A stretch of 64,000 bases of DNA from Candidatus Gastranaerophilales bacterium (GCA_017402995.1 JAFQOV010000003.1:62001-126000), one strand, 5' to 3'. Counted from the first letter of the stretch, positions 33,448 through 42,873 are shown. Program-made: numbers and translations. The notes: generated by a model from the letters alone, not told the origin.

Positions 33448-34761
33448 TTAGCAAAAGATAGGTGGTTCTTCAAAAGTTTGATTACTTGGCTTCAAGTTTT
33501 TCATATCTAATTTCAACCAATTACCCCTATCTGCGCTAATTGGCTCTGCTAAGTGCACAAATTCGCGACATTCTGTATTGTTGTCAATGAAAAATCTTTC
33601 ATCACACATTACTTCAAACTGATATGTATCTTGCATTTTATCAAGTTCAAATGAGTTAAACGATTGTGCTAAATGTTGCATTACCCATTGACCAACACCA
33701 CAGCCGTAGTTTTCTTCGCCTGCTTTATTTACTGCTTTTGCAACAGTTCCTGTTACAATCATGCCATTTGAGCCTTCATTTTTCTTGATAATCGCCAAGC
33801 GAGCTAGTGCAAGGCAATATTTATCAATCGCATTTCTTCTTGCGGTGTCAAATTTTTCTTTGTGCTCATCTTTGACTTTCAAGGTGAAGGTTTCGTCATC
33901 TTCGTATGTTACAATAAAATGTTTTGTTTCTAGTAATTTCTTTTTAAGTTTTTCCGTTTTGACATTTTTTGGATAATCAACAGTTTCGTTCAAGGTGAAT
34001 TCTGCTTTTTGACATGCTTTAATGTCTTCAATTATTTCATCATTAAAGCCCATTGCTTTGCAGAAATTTTCAATCAAGGCTGGAGCTGAGGCGCCTGCTT
34101 TAGAAACTTTTTGAAGCGCCAAGCTTTGGCTTAAGCAACTTGAACCAGATGATTTAATTACAACTTTGTCTTTATCTACAACTTCAATGTTAGATATTCC
34201 GCAGCCTCCACCCGTAATGCAAGCCGTATAATATCTTCCTTCTTTTAGCATGTCGTTTTCATATAATTTTTTGGTCATTGCAAGCCCTGTTCCAAGCGCA
34301 TCTTGCAAGATTTTGAATTGCATATCAGGTGCTATTTTAATTCCATTTTCAACCAATTTTTCTTTTAAATTTGTAAAATCGACATCTTTTAATGCTTTAT
34401 TTTCGAAATTTCTATAATTCGGAAGATAAAAAGCGCGATTGTTTGATGTGTAACTTGGGAGGAAAATTGCCAAATTTTTAAGTAAATTTTCTTTTTCTGG
34501 ATATTTTCTGTTTTTAATTATTTGCTCTGTTGCTTTTTGAATTCTTTTGATTTTTGCGATTAAAAGCGAAATAAAATCATCTCCATCAACAAATTTATTT
34601 TTTCCAAGATTATTCACAGTTGTGTTTTCTGTAAAAATAGGCTCGTCTTTTTCGGTTGTAGCGTAATATATTTTACAAGAACCTTCGCGCTGTGAGCCGC
34701 CTATATCAAAGGTTAGGTTGCTTTTAAAATTTGGTTGATGTGTGTTAAAATTAATTTTCAT
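33448..34761 (-). CDS. FxG-tagged protein, possible ASKHA/ROK-type sugar kinase
   Basis: 437 aa. N-terminus MKINFNTHQPNFKSN is a variant of the FxG tag. The body shows an ordered set of motifs that could be an actin-like (ASKHA) fold: FDIGGSQREGS (18-28), LQDALGTGLAMTKKLY (152-167), ITGGGCGISNIEV (182-194) and a C-terminal GMIVTGTVAKAV. They parallel the phosphate-1, connect/catalytic Asp, phosphate-2 and adenosine motifs of ROK/glucokinases, but each deviates from consensus. No signal peptide. It follows the 447-aa gene by 2 nt, last in a three-gene operon. Kinase activity is a guess; pseudokinase or unrelated fold is possible. Confidence 0.55.
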   Translation of the reverse strand: MKINFNTHQPNFKSNLTFDIGGSQREGSCKIYYATTEKDEPIFTENTTVNNLGKNKFVDGDDFISLLIAKIKRIQKATEQIIKNRKYPEKENLLKNLAIFLPSYTSNNRAFYLPNYRNFENKALKDVDFTNLKEKLVENGIKIAPDMQFKILQDALGTGLAMTKKLYENDMLKEGRYYTACITGGGCGISNIEVVDKDKVVIKSSGSSCLSQSLALQKVSKAGASAPALIENFCKAMGFNDEIIEDIKACQKAEFTLNETVDYPKNVKTEKLKKKLLETKHFIVTYEDDETFTLKVKDEHKEKFDTARRNAIDKYCLALARLAIIKKNEGSNGMIVTGTVAKAVNKAGEENYGCGVGQWVMQHLAQSFNSFELDKMQDTYQFEVMCDERFFIDNNTECREFVHLAEPISADRGNWLKLDMKNLKPSNQTFEEPPIFC

Positions 34762-34763
34762 TT

Positions 34764-36107
34764 TTAATCTTCCCTGAAAACATAGCGTTCTTTTTGATTT
34801 TCTAAAAAATCAATTGTTGATGGCGCAAATTCCCCAATTTTGCCAGTAATTCTGTCTTTTGCAAGGTCAAAATAATTGATAATTATGTCGTCTTGAGCAT
34901 CTTTAAAATGAGCATAATGTTTGTCAAAATCAATCATTTCTTCGTCAATCCACTCATCTGTTTCGTTTAAAATTTTCAAAAGCGTTTCGGCGGCAATTGT
35001 ATCGTATTTTTGTGTTATTGGATTAAAGGCAAAATTGAAAAGCGTTTCAAAATTTAAATCATCAATGGAATATTTTTCTGTGAATGCAACCATTAAATCT
35101 GCTATTTTTTGCGCATTTTCTTTATCTTTTGCTTGATATTTTGCTAGTGTATTTCCAATCTCATCTAGTGGCATTGGCATTGTGTCGTAATTTTTTGCTA
35201 ATTGCACAAGAGTTTTAATAAATGGTATATTAATCTCGCCAAGTTCTCGTTTTGAAATTTGCAAGAAATCTTTTAACATGCCGTTTGTATCAAAATCGTC
35301 TTCAATATCGTTTATGTTTTCAATAATAAATTTCTTATCTTTTCCATTTGAATAGTCAAATCCTGCTTTTGTTTGGCTTAAATACAAATAATCTATGCAG
35401 AAATCTTTTGCATGTTGAGTAAGGTTTTCTTCGTTTTCTTGTTTAAATAGCCCCAAAATTTCGCTTGCAAGCTCTTGTTTTAAATCTTCATCAGGTATTT
35501 TTGAAACAACGTTTCTCACAAATGCGTCATTTGGTTGTTTTTTAGATAATTCTTCAAGAAGAATTTTTTGCATTTCCTCATCTTCCATCATCTGTGCAAA
35601 TTCTTCATCATCTTCATCAACTTGCGTAAATTCGTCTGGCGCGTCAAAATCGTCTGTGTTGTCAAATTCGTCGTCAATATCTGGGTAATCGCCTGCTAAA
35701 TTTTCAAAAAATTCAATATTTTTTTGAAGTCTGATAATTTCTTCTATCATTTTATTTTTAAACATAGAAGCAAATTTTAAAACAACCATGCCATCAGGGT
35801 TTCCGTCTTTATCTGCAAAAAGATTTTTATAATCTTTATTATCGATTTCGATTATTTTTGACCTGTTGTTTGTATATTGAGCTGAAATATATAGCTTTTC
35901 TATTGTGCCATCTTTTGCATATTTCGGCATATAAACAACGGCTTCTTCTTTGCCTTTAAAAGAAATATTATTTTGCGCATGATAATATTTTGGCTCTATA
36001 TATCTATCCTCGTGCGTTTTTAAGGTTTGTGCTTTAGATATATTGTTGAGTTTTTTATTTTGTTTTGAATATATATTTAAGTTATTTGCTATTTTGTTAA
36101 TCTTCAT
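34764..36107 (-). CDS. Hypothetical protein with N-terminal FxG tag and acidic region
   Basis: 447 aa. Starts MKINKIANNL, with NNISFKG at 46-52 followed by a lysine-glutamate turn. A region of roughly residues 138-180 is highly acidic (D/E runs), and the remainder is helical with no recognised motif. No signal peptide or membrane helix. Middle gene of an operon: starts 11 nt inside the upstream 191-aa gene and ends 2 nt before the kinase-like gene, so the three products are likely made together. Confidence 0.75.
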   Translation of the reverse strand: MKINKIANNLNIYSKQNKKLNNISKAQTLKTHEDRYIEPKYYHAQNNISFKGKEEAVVYMPKYAKDGTIEKLYISAQYTNNRSKIIEIDNKDYKNLFADKDGNPDGMVVLKFASMFKNKMIEEIIRLQKNIEFFENLAGDYPDIDDEFDNTDDFDAPDEFTQVDEDDEEFAQMMEDEEMQKILLEELSKKQPNDAFVRNVVSKIPDEDLKQELASEILGLFKQENEENLTQHAKDFCIDYLYLSQTKAGFDYSNGKDKKFIIENINDIEDDFDTNGMLKDFLQISKRELGEINIPFIKTLVQLAKNYDTMPMPLDEIGNTLAKYQAKDKENAQKIADLMVAFTEKYSIDDLNFETLFNFAFNPITQKYDTIAAETLLKILNETDEWIDEEMIDFDKHYAHFKDAQDDIIINYFDLAKDRITGKIGEFAPSTIDFLENQKERYVFRED

Positions 36108-36672
36108 TGTTTTTTGCTTTGATGATGGAGTATTCTAAAATGTCACCATTTGCATTGGTAACTTTTTTATAGATATTTCCAGATGGATATTTAACAGTGC
36201 GGATTTTTTCGCCATTAGGTCTATTTTCTTTTAGGATATAGACTTCTTTTCCATCTTCTCTATAAAAACTTTTTTTAATTGATGTTGGAATATTTTCTTT
36301 TGCATCTTTTCCCCAATATTCCATACTTGTGCGGGTTGCAAACTCTTTATCGTCTGGTTTGTGGATAAATCTATCTATTGATTTAGATTTTGCATTTCCT
36401 GTAATATAAAACCTTCTTGTTGGGTAATAATATGTTGTCATTGTTGTGCCGTCAGGTTTTGCGCAATATGCAACAGCTAAAAAATCGGCGTCATTAATTC
36501 CTTTTGCAATTCCACCAATTGTGCCATTTTTGCTCACGCCATGTTTGAAAGAATCAAGTTGGTTTGGGTGTGCGCTATAAATTTGGTTTTGAGCGTTTAA
36601 CATCTCAGACAACTGCTCTTGGTTGATTTTTATGTTGCTAAAAAGTGAGGGTGATAATGGTTGTATATTCAT
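36097..36672 (-). CDS. Hypothetical protein (191 aa), first gene of FxG operon
   Basis: 191 aa beginning MNIQPLSPSLFSNIKINQ; the F-S-N at 11-13 may be a degenerate tag. The C-terminal half has short strand-turn repeats of the type REDGKEVYILKENRPNGEKIRTVKYPSGNIYKK, similar in look to the 380-aa protein at 26.5-27.6 kb. No signal peptide. AAGGAAG lies 4-5 nt before the ATG. It overlaps the 447-aa gene by 11 nt. Confidence 0.72.
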   Translation of the reverse strand: MNIQPLSPSLFSNIKINQEQLSEMLNAQNQIYSAHPNQLDSFKHGVSKNGTIGGIAKGINDADFLAVAYCAKPDGTTMTTYYYPTRRFYITGNAKSKSIDRFIHKPDDKEFATRTSMEYWGKDAKENIPTSIKKSFYREDGKEVYILKENRPNGEKIRTVKYPSGNIYKKVTNANGDILEYSIIKAKNNED

Positions 36673-36747
36673 CTTTCTTCCTTTGTTTTATATTGTTAAA
36701 ACCTGTAAAAAATAAAGCTTGCTTTTTTTAATATGTTTTTATAAAAA

Positions 36748-36795
36748 CTGCGACTATTTTAACGCATGGTTAATTAAAATAATCGCAGCTATTTT
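36748..36795 (-). terminator. Intrinsic terminator between the two FxG operons
   Basis: Near-perfect inverted repeat CTGCGA(C/T)TATTTTAA pairing across an 11-nt loop (36748-36788). Read on the minus strand it is followed by TTTTTATAAAAA, ending the transcript of the 5'-nucleotidase-like gene. Confidence 0.75.
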
Positions 36796-36814
36796 TATTT
36801 TAAATTTTGAAAAA

Positions 36815-38767
36815 CTATTTAATACGTTCTTCTTTATACATTTCAGGAATTGGAATATTGTGCATTTTTCCATTTCTTGCTTTGTATTTAATGCAGAATT
36901 CTTGATTTTCTTCTTTTGCTGTTTCGTAACTTCTCATCATGACTTCTGCAATTGTTCTTGGAACATTTGTATAAAGATACTGTTTAATTTCTTCGCCTTT
37001 TTTGTCGTTTTCTGCCCATTTTTCATCTTCCAAATAATCCATAAACAATTGGTGATATGTATAATTTGTAGATGTAAATCTGTCACGAATTTTTTTAGGC
37101 ATTTCAATATCGTTTTTAGTTAAATATTTATCTGCAATTGCAATTTTATATTCTTTTTTAGGGTCAATTTCGCTGAAGCCATTGCCTTTGCGGACTAAAA
37201 TATTTTTTCTTTTTGTTAATTCGTTTACTTCACCTTTTGCGGCAGCAACTGCTAATGCAGAACGGTCAATTTGAATATCTGACCAGTGGATAATTGTGTT
37301 TCTGCGTGGGTTATCAATGTTTTGTTTGATATTTTCCCAAATGACATCAATTAGCTCTTGACCAGTGATTTTGCCAGCTTTAACGGTAGATAAGTCTTCG
37401 CTAACGCCGTCAAAAACTTTCATTAAATCAAATGTATTTGCACCATTTTTCAAACCACCACGAATGATTGATGATTGAACCCCAACGATATCTAAATCCT
37501 CTTGCCCTTTTGTTTCAGACAATTTTTGTTTCAATAAAGTTGTTAGGAAGTTTGCAAGTTGTGAGTTTTTGAAACGAATTGTTTCTGTATATGACAAATC
37601 GCAAGGATTTTCAGGGTCATCATCATCTGGTAGTGTAATGATTGGCAGAGTTTCTTCTTTATATGTTGTATATATGTTCTTTTTAAGTTTAATATCTTCT
37701 TGCGTATAGCCATTAATTAAGCGTTTAAGAGCGTTTGTTTGGTTTTCGCCAAGCTTGTATTGGTTTGTTTGGAAAACAACGTCTTCTCTTTCAATTGAGC
37801 CATCATCTTCGATTTGTAAAGAAATTGCTTTTAAAATTTTGTTGTCTTCACCTAGTGATGAGATATTTGTATTACCCTTTCTTGTTGTTGCAATATCATG
37901 TTTGTGACCATCTAAAATCTCATTAATTTCTGGGATTTCATCTCTCACCATTTTAGATAGTCCAGTACCCATGTGAGATGATAAAATGATAATTCCATCT
38001 GGATATCTTTTTTTGAAATCGTCAACTTTTTCGCGAATTGATTGAATTGTATTACCAATCATTTCTTTTGTAAATTTCGCATCTTTTTTGTCATGATTTT
38101 CTACAAATTTTGTACCTTCAATTAATCCTGGGTTATAAAAATCAAAAGCCGGAATTGTTGCGCCAAGGACCATTAAATGATGTTTTTTATTTTCATCTTT
38201 ATCGTCATCAATTGTATATTCCTTTGAGCTGACAAAGTTTGAGTTTGGTCTGTCAAAGCCATATTTTTTCAAATATGGTGATTTTTCACCATCAACGTTT
38301 GTCATGATAGTTGTTAAGCCTTCAACAGAATTTAAAATTTCATATAGTTTTTTGTCGCCACCATCAAAACAGTGGTTTCCAGGTGTATATAAAGCGTCAA
38401 AGTTTGCCTCAGGTGCGATATTTTCGCCTGTAATTCCATTTTCTGCCAATGTTTTAGATGTGATGTTTGCTTGTTTTTTGATTTTTAAAATCAATAGGCG
38501 CAAAAAGTCTTTTTGAACTTCAAAGTTTGTCAGGCCTTCGTTTGTTCTCCAGCCTTTTTTGTTTCCGTTAATGAAGTAGTCGCCTGCATTAATATATAGG
38601 TTTAATGTGCTTTTTTCTTCGCTTTTTTGGAAAAATCTGTCTCTATTTTCTTTGATTGTATTGTATGTTTCAGGCAAGTTGGCAATGTTGCCGTGGTTGT
38701 CTGAATTTGCAACGATGTTAATTCGGGCACCTTTAAATGTGCTATTTGAAATGTTACCTACTCTCAT
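36815..38767 (-). CDS. FxG-tagged metallophosphoesterase, 5'-nucleotidase family
   Basis: 650 aa. N-terminus MRVGNISNSTFKG (F11-G13) replaces the Sec signal peptide usual in this family. Metal-site motifs in order: NSDNHGN (about 20-26), NAGDYF (about 61-66), PGNHCFDGG (about 130-138), LSSHMG (about 256-261) and DGHKHD (about 280-285). The C-terminal domain resembles the substrate-binding 5'-nucleotidase domain (GVQSSIIRGGLKNG, KAGKITGQELIDVI), so nucleotide or cyclic-nucleotide hydrolysis is likely. GAGGATATC precedes the ATG, 8 nt after the nucleotidyltransferase gene, so both are in one operon. Confidence 0.88.
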   Translation of the reverse strand: MRVGNISNSTFKGARINIVANSDNHGNIANLPETYNTIKENRDRFFQKSEEKSTLNLYINAGDYFINGNKKGWRTNEGLTNFEVQKDFLRLLILKIKKQANITSKTLAENGITGENIAPEANFDALYTPGNHCFDGGDKKLYEILNSVEGLTTIMTNVDGEKSPYLKKYGFDRPNSNFVSSKEYTIDDDKDENKKHHLMVLGATIPAFDFYNPGLIEGTKFVENHDKKDAKFTKEMIGNTIQSIREKVDDFKKRYPDGIIILSSHMGTGLSKMVRDEIPEINEILDGHKHDIATTRKGNTNISSLGEDNKILKAISLQIEDDGSIEREDVVFQTNQYKLGENQTNALKRLINGYTQEDIKLKKNIYTTYKEETLPIITLPDDDDPENPCDLSYTETIRFKNSQLANFLTTLLKQKLSETKGQEDLDIVGVQSSIIRGGLKNGANTFDLMKVFDGVSEDLSTVKAGKITGQELIDVIWENIKQNIDNPRRNTIIHWSDIQIDRSALAVAAAKGEVNELTKRKNILVRKGNGFSEIDPKKEYKIAIADKYLTKNDIEMPKKIRDRFTSTNYTYHQLFMDYLEDEKWAENDKKGEEIKQYLYTNVPRTIAEVMMRSYETAKEENQEFCIKYKARNGKMHNIPIPEMYKEERIK

Positions 38768-38775
38768 GATATCCT

Positions 38776-40215
38776 CTACCCTTCTGAATAAATTATTGAA
38801 TTTTCTAATTGAATTTCGTACTTATCTAAAAACTCGTTTAATCTTGCCTTTGTTTTTGCGTCAAAGGTAATGTTTCCATATCTATCCACGTTTTTGCCAA
38901 TAGTTTCTCTCATCTCGCTTGGCAAATTAGAAAAAGCGCCATGTTTAACATTTTTCATCTCAGCGCTAAAATCTTTCTCTGAACCTAAGTCAGACCATGT
39001 ATCGCTTGATGGTTTTTCATATGCCATCATTCTTAAAGCGTTGCCGTCTTTGTCTTTTAGCTCTTCATTTCCTAAGGCTTTAACCAAGTTTCCAATTACT
39101 GTTCTTGAAAAATCTACTTTACCTTCAAAATCTTTAAATTTTTCTGGATTGTTGATGTAGTTTTCTTTTAACCAAGTTAAAGCTTGCGGAGAAATGACAT
39201 AAGGTCCAACAACACCTAAATATTCATTATCTGTGTTTGGAATTGCAAAAGAATCCAAAATTTCTTTTTCTTTTGGTTTTTCGTAAAAATCTGTAATTTC
39301 TAAATTATCTTTTGATTTAACTTTGGCTGCGCCCAATGATTGAACTCTGTCGCGGTTTACAGGCAAAGTTAACAATGTGAAACCAGAGTTATTTTTTTCG
39401 TGATGTTGAATTAATTTTGTAATATCAATATCAGAGAAGTTGTCTCCCCAAGAGAAAACTAGTGGTTTTGTTGTTGGGATTTTGCCGCTTGCTAAGCCTT
39501 CAAAGAAAGCGTAAGCGCTGCCTTGAGCAGGAGTTACAGGGATAAAATCATATCCTTTATTTAGTTTTGATGTTTTTGCGTAATTTGTTAAAACAGCTTG
39601 AACAAGACTCATTTGTTCGCCATTTAATGTTGCAGGGATTTTAGAAGCTGGCTTTGTTACGCCACCTTGTAAAAGCGTAATGTCGCGATATCTTGTTCCG
39701 TCGCCATCACTTGGAATATAGAAATTGTAATCATCTTTAATTTTTGCCGTTTCTTCGCGGTTAATGTAGTTTTTTTGCACAATTGCATTCATGCCTTTGT
39801 CAAAAAAGTCTGAATATGCTTTTTTCATTGTTTCGTCTTCGCCTGTTTCGTCTTTGCGAATTGAACCGTAAATTCTACCTTTAAAAGATAAATCGTCTTT
39901 AATTCCTACCCAAAGAGTTTGTTGGTGCGAAGTTAAGCGAGTGTTAGGTTTGATTAATATTTTTAAATCTTTAAATTCTGGATCTGTTGGAGTTAATATA
40001 AATTTTGAGCCAATTTTTTCATTTGAAATATTTTTAACATTAAACATGTTATTTACGTCAATAACTTCTAATGTTTGCGTGCCAATTCCTGCAAATTTTC
40101 CAACTTCATAGTTTTTTGGTTTACAATCACAATTTCCTTGAATATAGCCATTAGCCTCATGTTTTGTGATTTTTCGACCAAAATTTGTACCATTCATAAT
40201 TGGCATTATTTTCAT
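38776..40215 (-). CDS. FxG-tagged sugar-phosphate nucleotidyltransferase
   Basis: 479 aa from the ATG at 40215, which has AGGAGA 7 nt upstream; a TTG 18 nt earlier overlaps that site. N-terminus MKIMPIMNGTNFGRK carries the tag. A roughly 140-residue N-terminal domain precedes a nucleotidyltransferase core: PSDGDGTRYRDITLLQGGVTKPASKIP (signature GxGTRxxxLT...KP), SWGDNFSDID (metal Asp), ITDFYEKPKEKEI and YVISPQAL. That fits RmlA/GlgC-type pyrophosphorylases, though the first glycine motif is altered (SDGDGTR rather than AGGxGTR). First gene of an operon with the 5'-nucleotidase-like protein. Confidence 0.8.
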   Translation of the reverse strand: MKIMPIMNGTNFGRKITKHEANGYIQGNCDCKPKNYEVGKFAGIGTQTLEVIDVNNMFNVKNISNEKIGSKFILTPTDPEFKDLKILIKPNTRLTSHQQTLWVGIKDDLSFKGRIYGSIRKDETGEDETMKKAYSDFFDKGMNAIVQKNYINREETAKIKDDYNFYIPSDGDGTRYRDITLLQGGVTKPASKIPATLNGEQMSLVQAVLTNYAKTSKLNKGYDFIPVTPAQGSAYAFFEGLASGKIPTTKPLVFSWGDNFSDIDITKLIQHHEKNNSGFTLLTLPVNRDRVQSLGAAKVKSKDNLEITDFYEKPKEKEILDSFAIPNTDNEYLGVVGPYVISPQALTWLKENYINNPEKFKDFEGKVDFSRTVIGNLVKALGNEELKDKDGNALRMMAYEKPSSDTWSDLGSEKDFSAEMKNVKHGAFSNLPSEMRETIGKNVDRYGNITFDAKTKARLNEFLDKYEIQLENSIIYSEG

Positions 40216-40291
40216 ATTAAATTCTCCTAACAACTTTGCGTATTTCTATTAAACCATGTAAATAAAAAATTTTGCGCAAATATAAATATAA

Positions 40292-42148
40292 ATGCGCAAA
40301 AAAAATGTTTGGACTTTGCCAAACATTCATAAACACGAGGATATCAAGAGAGAGAGTAAAAAATACCTTTTTTCAATCGCATTGTTTAATTTTAGTGTCG
40401 ATTATATTTTCCTAATTAATTTTCCTTATCTATATTCTTATAAAGTATTTTTTTCTAAATTAATTGACTTTTTTATTTTATTTTGGTTAACAAAACTTAA
40501 TATCTATGTAAAGATATTTGAAAAACCAGACCACAAGCGAAAAAACAACTATCATATAACTATGAAATACGATAAAATTAAACCCTTTATATTTTACTTT
40601 TGTGCGTTTATTTTAATTTTTGCGCTCTCAATTAAGTATCATACGCTTGATTTTGACCTTTGGGATAGGTTAATTATGGGCAAATGTGTGTTTCAAACGG
40701 GGCATGTTTGCTTTAATGACATAATTTCTTATACAAGCACACACACTTGGTTTGACCCAGAGTGGCTTTCAAGTGCTTTTATCTATTTAATTCAACTAAA
40801 ATTCGGCATATTGGGATTAGTTTTTTTGAAGGCAATTTTTTTGCTTTTAATTGTTGCATTAATAAATTTTTCAATAAGAAATTTGTCTCAAAACGTCATA
40901 AAACCCTATAACTATGGCTATTTGCTTATTTTGATTTTTGTAATGTATCAGTCTGGAATTCTTTTTTCAACTGTCAGATGTCAGCTTTTAACCTTTGTTT
41001 TGCTCGCGTTTTGGATATTTTTGCTTGAAAAAATTAGAAAAGGAAACGAAAAACTTTTGTTTTTAATGCCTTTAATCATGCTCTTTTGGTTAAACACCCA
41101 TGGTGCATGCATTGCGGGCGTTGGGGTGTTTTTTCTTTATATAATTGGTGAGGCACTAAATAAAAAGCCAATCAAAAAGCTTGTAATAGCCTACTTTTTC
41201 ACTTGTTTAATGTTTTTTATTAACCCTTGGGGGATAGATTATCTTAAATTTATTTTTGACAGCTCTTATCTTGATCGCTGCTGGATTTCAGAGTGGCAAT
41301 CAAGTTTTTCTGGGCAAGTTTTTAGCTTTTCATACTATAAATTTTTGTTGTTGTTAGTTTGGATTTTTGAAATATTTAATATTTTTAAAAACAAATTAAA
41401 ATATAAAGACTTAGATAAAACAAAGCTGATTGTTCTTTTCGTTTTGAGTGTCCTTTCAGCTAAATATATAAAGCATATTTGGCTTTTTATGACCATAATT
41501 TCAATATATTATTACTCTGATTTTTATAAAATCTATAACTTTTTTATGGAAAAAGTTAAAAATTATCTGCAAATTGAGGATAATTCAATTCTTTTAATTA
41601 AAAAGTTTAAAGAAACTGCTTTTGTTGTTGCAGTTTTGGCGTTTTCCTCTTTTGTGATTTTTAAAGAATTTAATAAGTTTGTTATTGATAAAAATTTTTA
41701 TAACACATATCCTGTAAAAATTTCTGAGTTTATTCGCGCAAATAACCTGAAAGGTAATGTTTTAGCACCTTTTCATGTTAGCTCGTTTTTAGGATATAAA
41801 CTCTATCCGAATATTAAAATCCATATGGATGGCAGACAAGAGCAGGTCTATACACCAGAAATATTTGATGAAATGATGTTTTTCTTTTTAAATGCAACTG
41901 ATGACCCTGCATTTGTTTTGAAAAAATATGATATAAATATTTTAATCTTGCAAAAAGATTACAAGATTTTATCTGATAAAGATAAATTTAAAGATTATTA
42001 TCATGTCTTAGATGATGGTCAATATGAGCTATATTTGAAAAATACTTTGAAACGTTTTAAGTTTATAGAACCAAAATTGAATAGAAAAATGTATCAAAAA
42101 AATCTGTTTAAGACTAATATTGATTTTAAGAGAAGTGAAAATGAATAA
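40292..42148 (+). CDS. Multi-pass membrane protein, GT-C-like
   Basis: At most 618 aa; the start is unsure. The ATG at 40292 has no Shine-Dalgarno (TATAAA is 5 nt upstream), and an internal ATG at 40562 would give 528 aa beginning MKYDKIKPFIFYF, where the family-like part starts. About ten hydrophobic segments, first loop DFDLWDRLIMGKCVFQTGHV and SYTSTHTWFDPEWLSS, then a soluble C-terminal domain with NIKIHMDGRQEQVYTPE. The pattern suggests a polyprenyl-phosphate-sugar-dependent GT-C enzyme. It overlaps the DPM1-like gene by 8 nt (ATGAATAA), supporting a donor-synthase/transferase pair. Confidence 0.7.
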   Translation: MRKKNVWTLPNIHKHEDIKRESKKYLFSIALFNFSVDYIFLINFPYLYSYKVFFSKLIDFFILFWLTKLNIYVKIFEKPDHKRKNNYHITMKYDKIKPFIFYFCAFILIFALSIKYHTLDFDLWDRLIMGKCVFQTGHVCFNDIISYTSTHTWFDPEWLSSAFIYLIQLKFGILGLVFLKAIFLLLIVALINFSIRNLSQNVIKPYNYGYLLILIFVMYQSGILFSTVRCQLLTFVLLAFWIFLLEKIRKGNEKLLFLMPLIMLFWLNTHGACIAGVGVFFLYIIGEALNKKPIKKLVIAYFFTCLMFFINPWGIDYLKFIFDSSYLDRCWISEWQSSFSGQVFSFSYYKFLLLLVWIFEIFNIFKNKLKYKDLDKTKLIVLFVLSVLSAKYIKHIWLFMTIISIYYYSDFYKIYNFFMEKVKNYLQIEDNSILLIKKFKETAFVVAVLAFSSFVIFKEFNKFVIDKNFYNTYPVKISEFIRANNLKGNVLAPFHVSSFLGYKLYPNIKIHMDGRQEQVYTPEIFDEMMFFFLNATDDPAFVLKKYDINILILQKDYKILSDKDKFKDYYHVLDDGQYELYLKNTLKRFKFIEPKLNRKMYQKNLFKTNIDFKRSENE

Positions 42149-42842
42149 AATAATTATTATTCCAACATATAATGAAGAAGAAAATATTGAAAAAATAATC
42201 CTTGAAATTCAAAAATTGAATTGTCCATTGCTTGTTGTTGACGACAATTCGGCAGATAAGACAAGAGAAATTGTCGGAAAATATGTTGATGATAAAAATA
42301 TTTTCATCTTAAAAAGAGCAGGCAAAATGGGGCTTGCAAGTGCATATATTGATGGATTTAGATTTGCCATTCAAAAAGGGTTTGATTGTTTTGTTGAAAT
42401 GGACGCCGATTTTTCGCATAATCCAAAATATTTACCAACCATGTTTAAAGAGCTTGAAGAAAATGACGTTGTTATTGGTTCAAGAAATGTTAAAGATGGT
42501 GGAGTTTTAGGTTGGAGTTTTTTGAGAAATTTCATTTCAAAAGGCGGTTCAATTTATTCTCAAATTGTTTTAAATTGCCCGATTAAAGATCTGACGGGTG
42601 GGTTTAATGGTTGGAAAAAAGAAGTATTAGACGCAATTGGGCTTGAAAATATTATTTCAAAAGGATATTGTTTTCAAATTGAAATGAAGTATCGTGCATT
42701 TAAAAAAGGTTTTAAAATCAAAGAATTTCCTATTATTTTTGAAGATAGGAAATTTGGCAAGTCAAAAATGAACAAGGCAATATTTTTTGAAGCTTTGTTG
42801 AATGTTTTAAAAATCAGGTTTAATATAAGAAAAGGGGTATAA
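42141..42842 (+). CDS. Polyprenol-phosphate sugar synthase (DPM1-like GT2)
   Basis: 233 aa. Family 2 glycosyltransferase with IPTYNEEENIEKII at the N-terminus, VVDDNSADKTREI, MDADFSHNPKYLP (DxD motif) and the DPM1 hallmarks VIGSRNVKDGG...W...R...SKGG and DLTGGFNGWKK. Enzymes of this type charge polyprenyl phosphate with mannose or glucose from a nucleotide sugar, without membrane helices, as here. Starts inside the GT-C-like gene (8-nt overlap), so their functions are probably linked. The start at 42141 is preceded by AGAAGTGAAA. Confidence 0.9.
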   Translation: MNKIIIIPTYNEEENIEKIILEIQKLNCPLLVVDDNSADKTREIVGKYVDDKNIFILKRAGKMGLASAYIDGFRFAIQKGFDCFVEMDADFSHNPKYLPTMFKELEENDVVIGSRNVKDGGVLGWSFLRNFISKGGSIYSQIVLNCPIKDLTGGFNGWKKEVLDAIGLENIISKGYCFQIEMKYRAFKKGFKIKEFPIIFEDRKFGKSKMNKAIFFEALLNVLKIRFNIRKGV

Positions 42843-42850
42843 ACCCCATG
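42833..42850 (-). terminator. Possible terminator of prepilin cassette B
   Basis: Stem GGGG/CCCC (ggggtataaacccc) which, on the minus strand, is followed by CTTTTCTT. Overlaps the stop codon of the DPM1-like gene; the weak T-run makes it less sure. Confidence 0.4.
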
Positions 42851-42873
42851 ATAAAAATAATATGAAAAATTGT

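Noticed and set aside
36719-37123. 134-codon frame on the plus strand
   Set aside because: Phe/Ile-rich shadow of the 5'-nucleotidase-like gene and its terminator; such frames are expected opposite AT-rich coding DNA.
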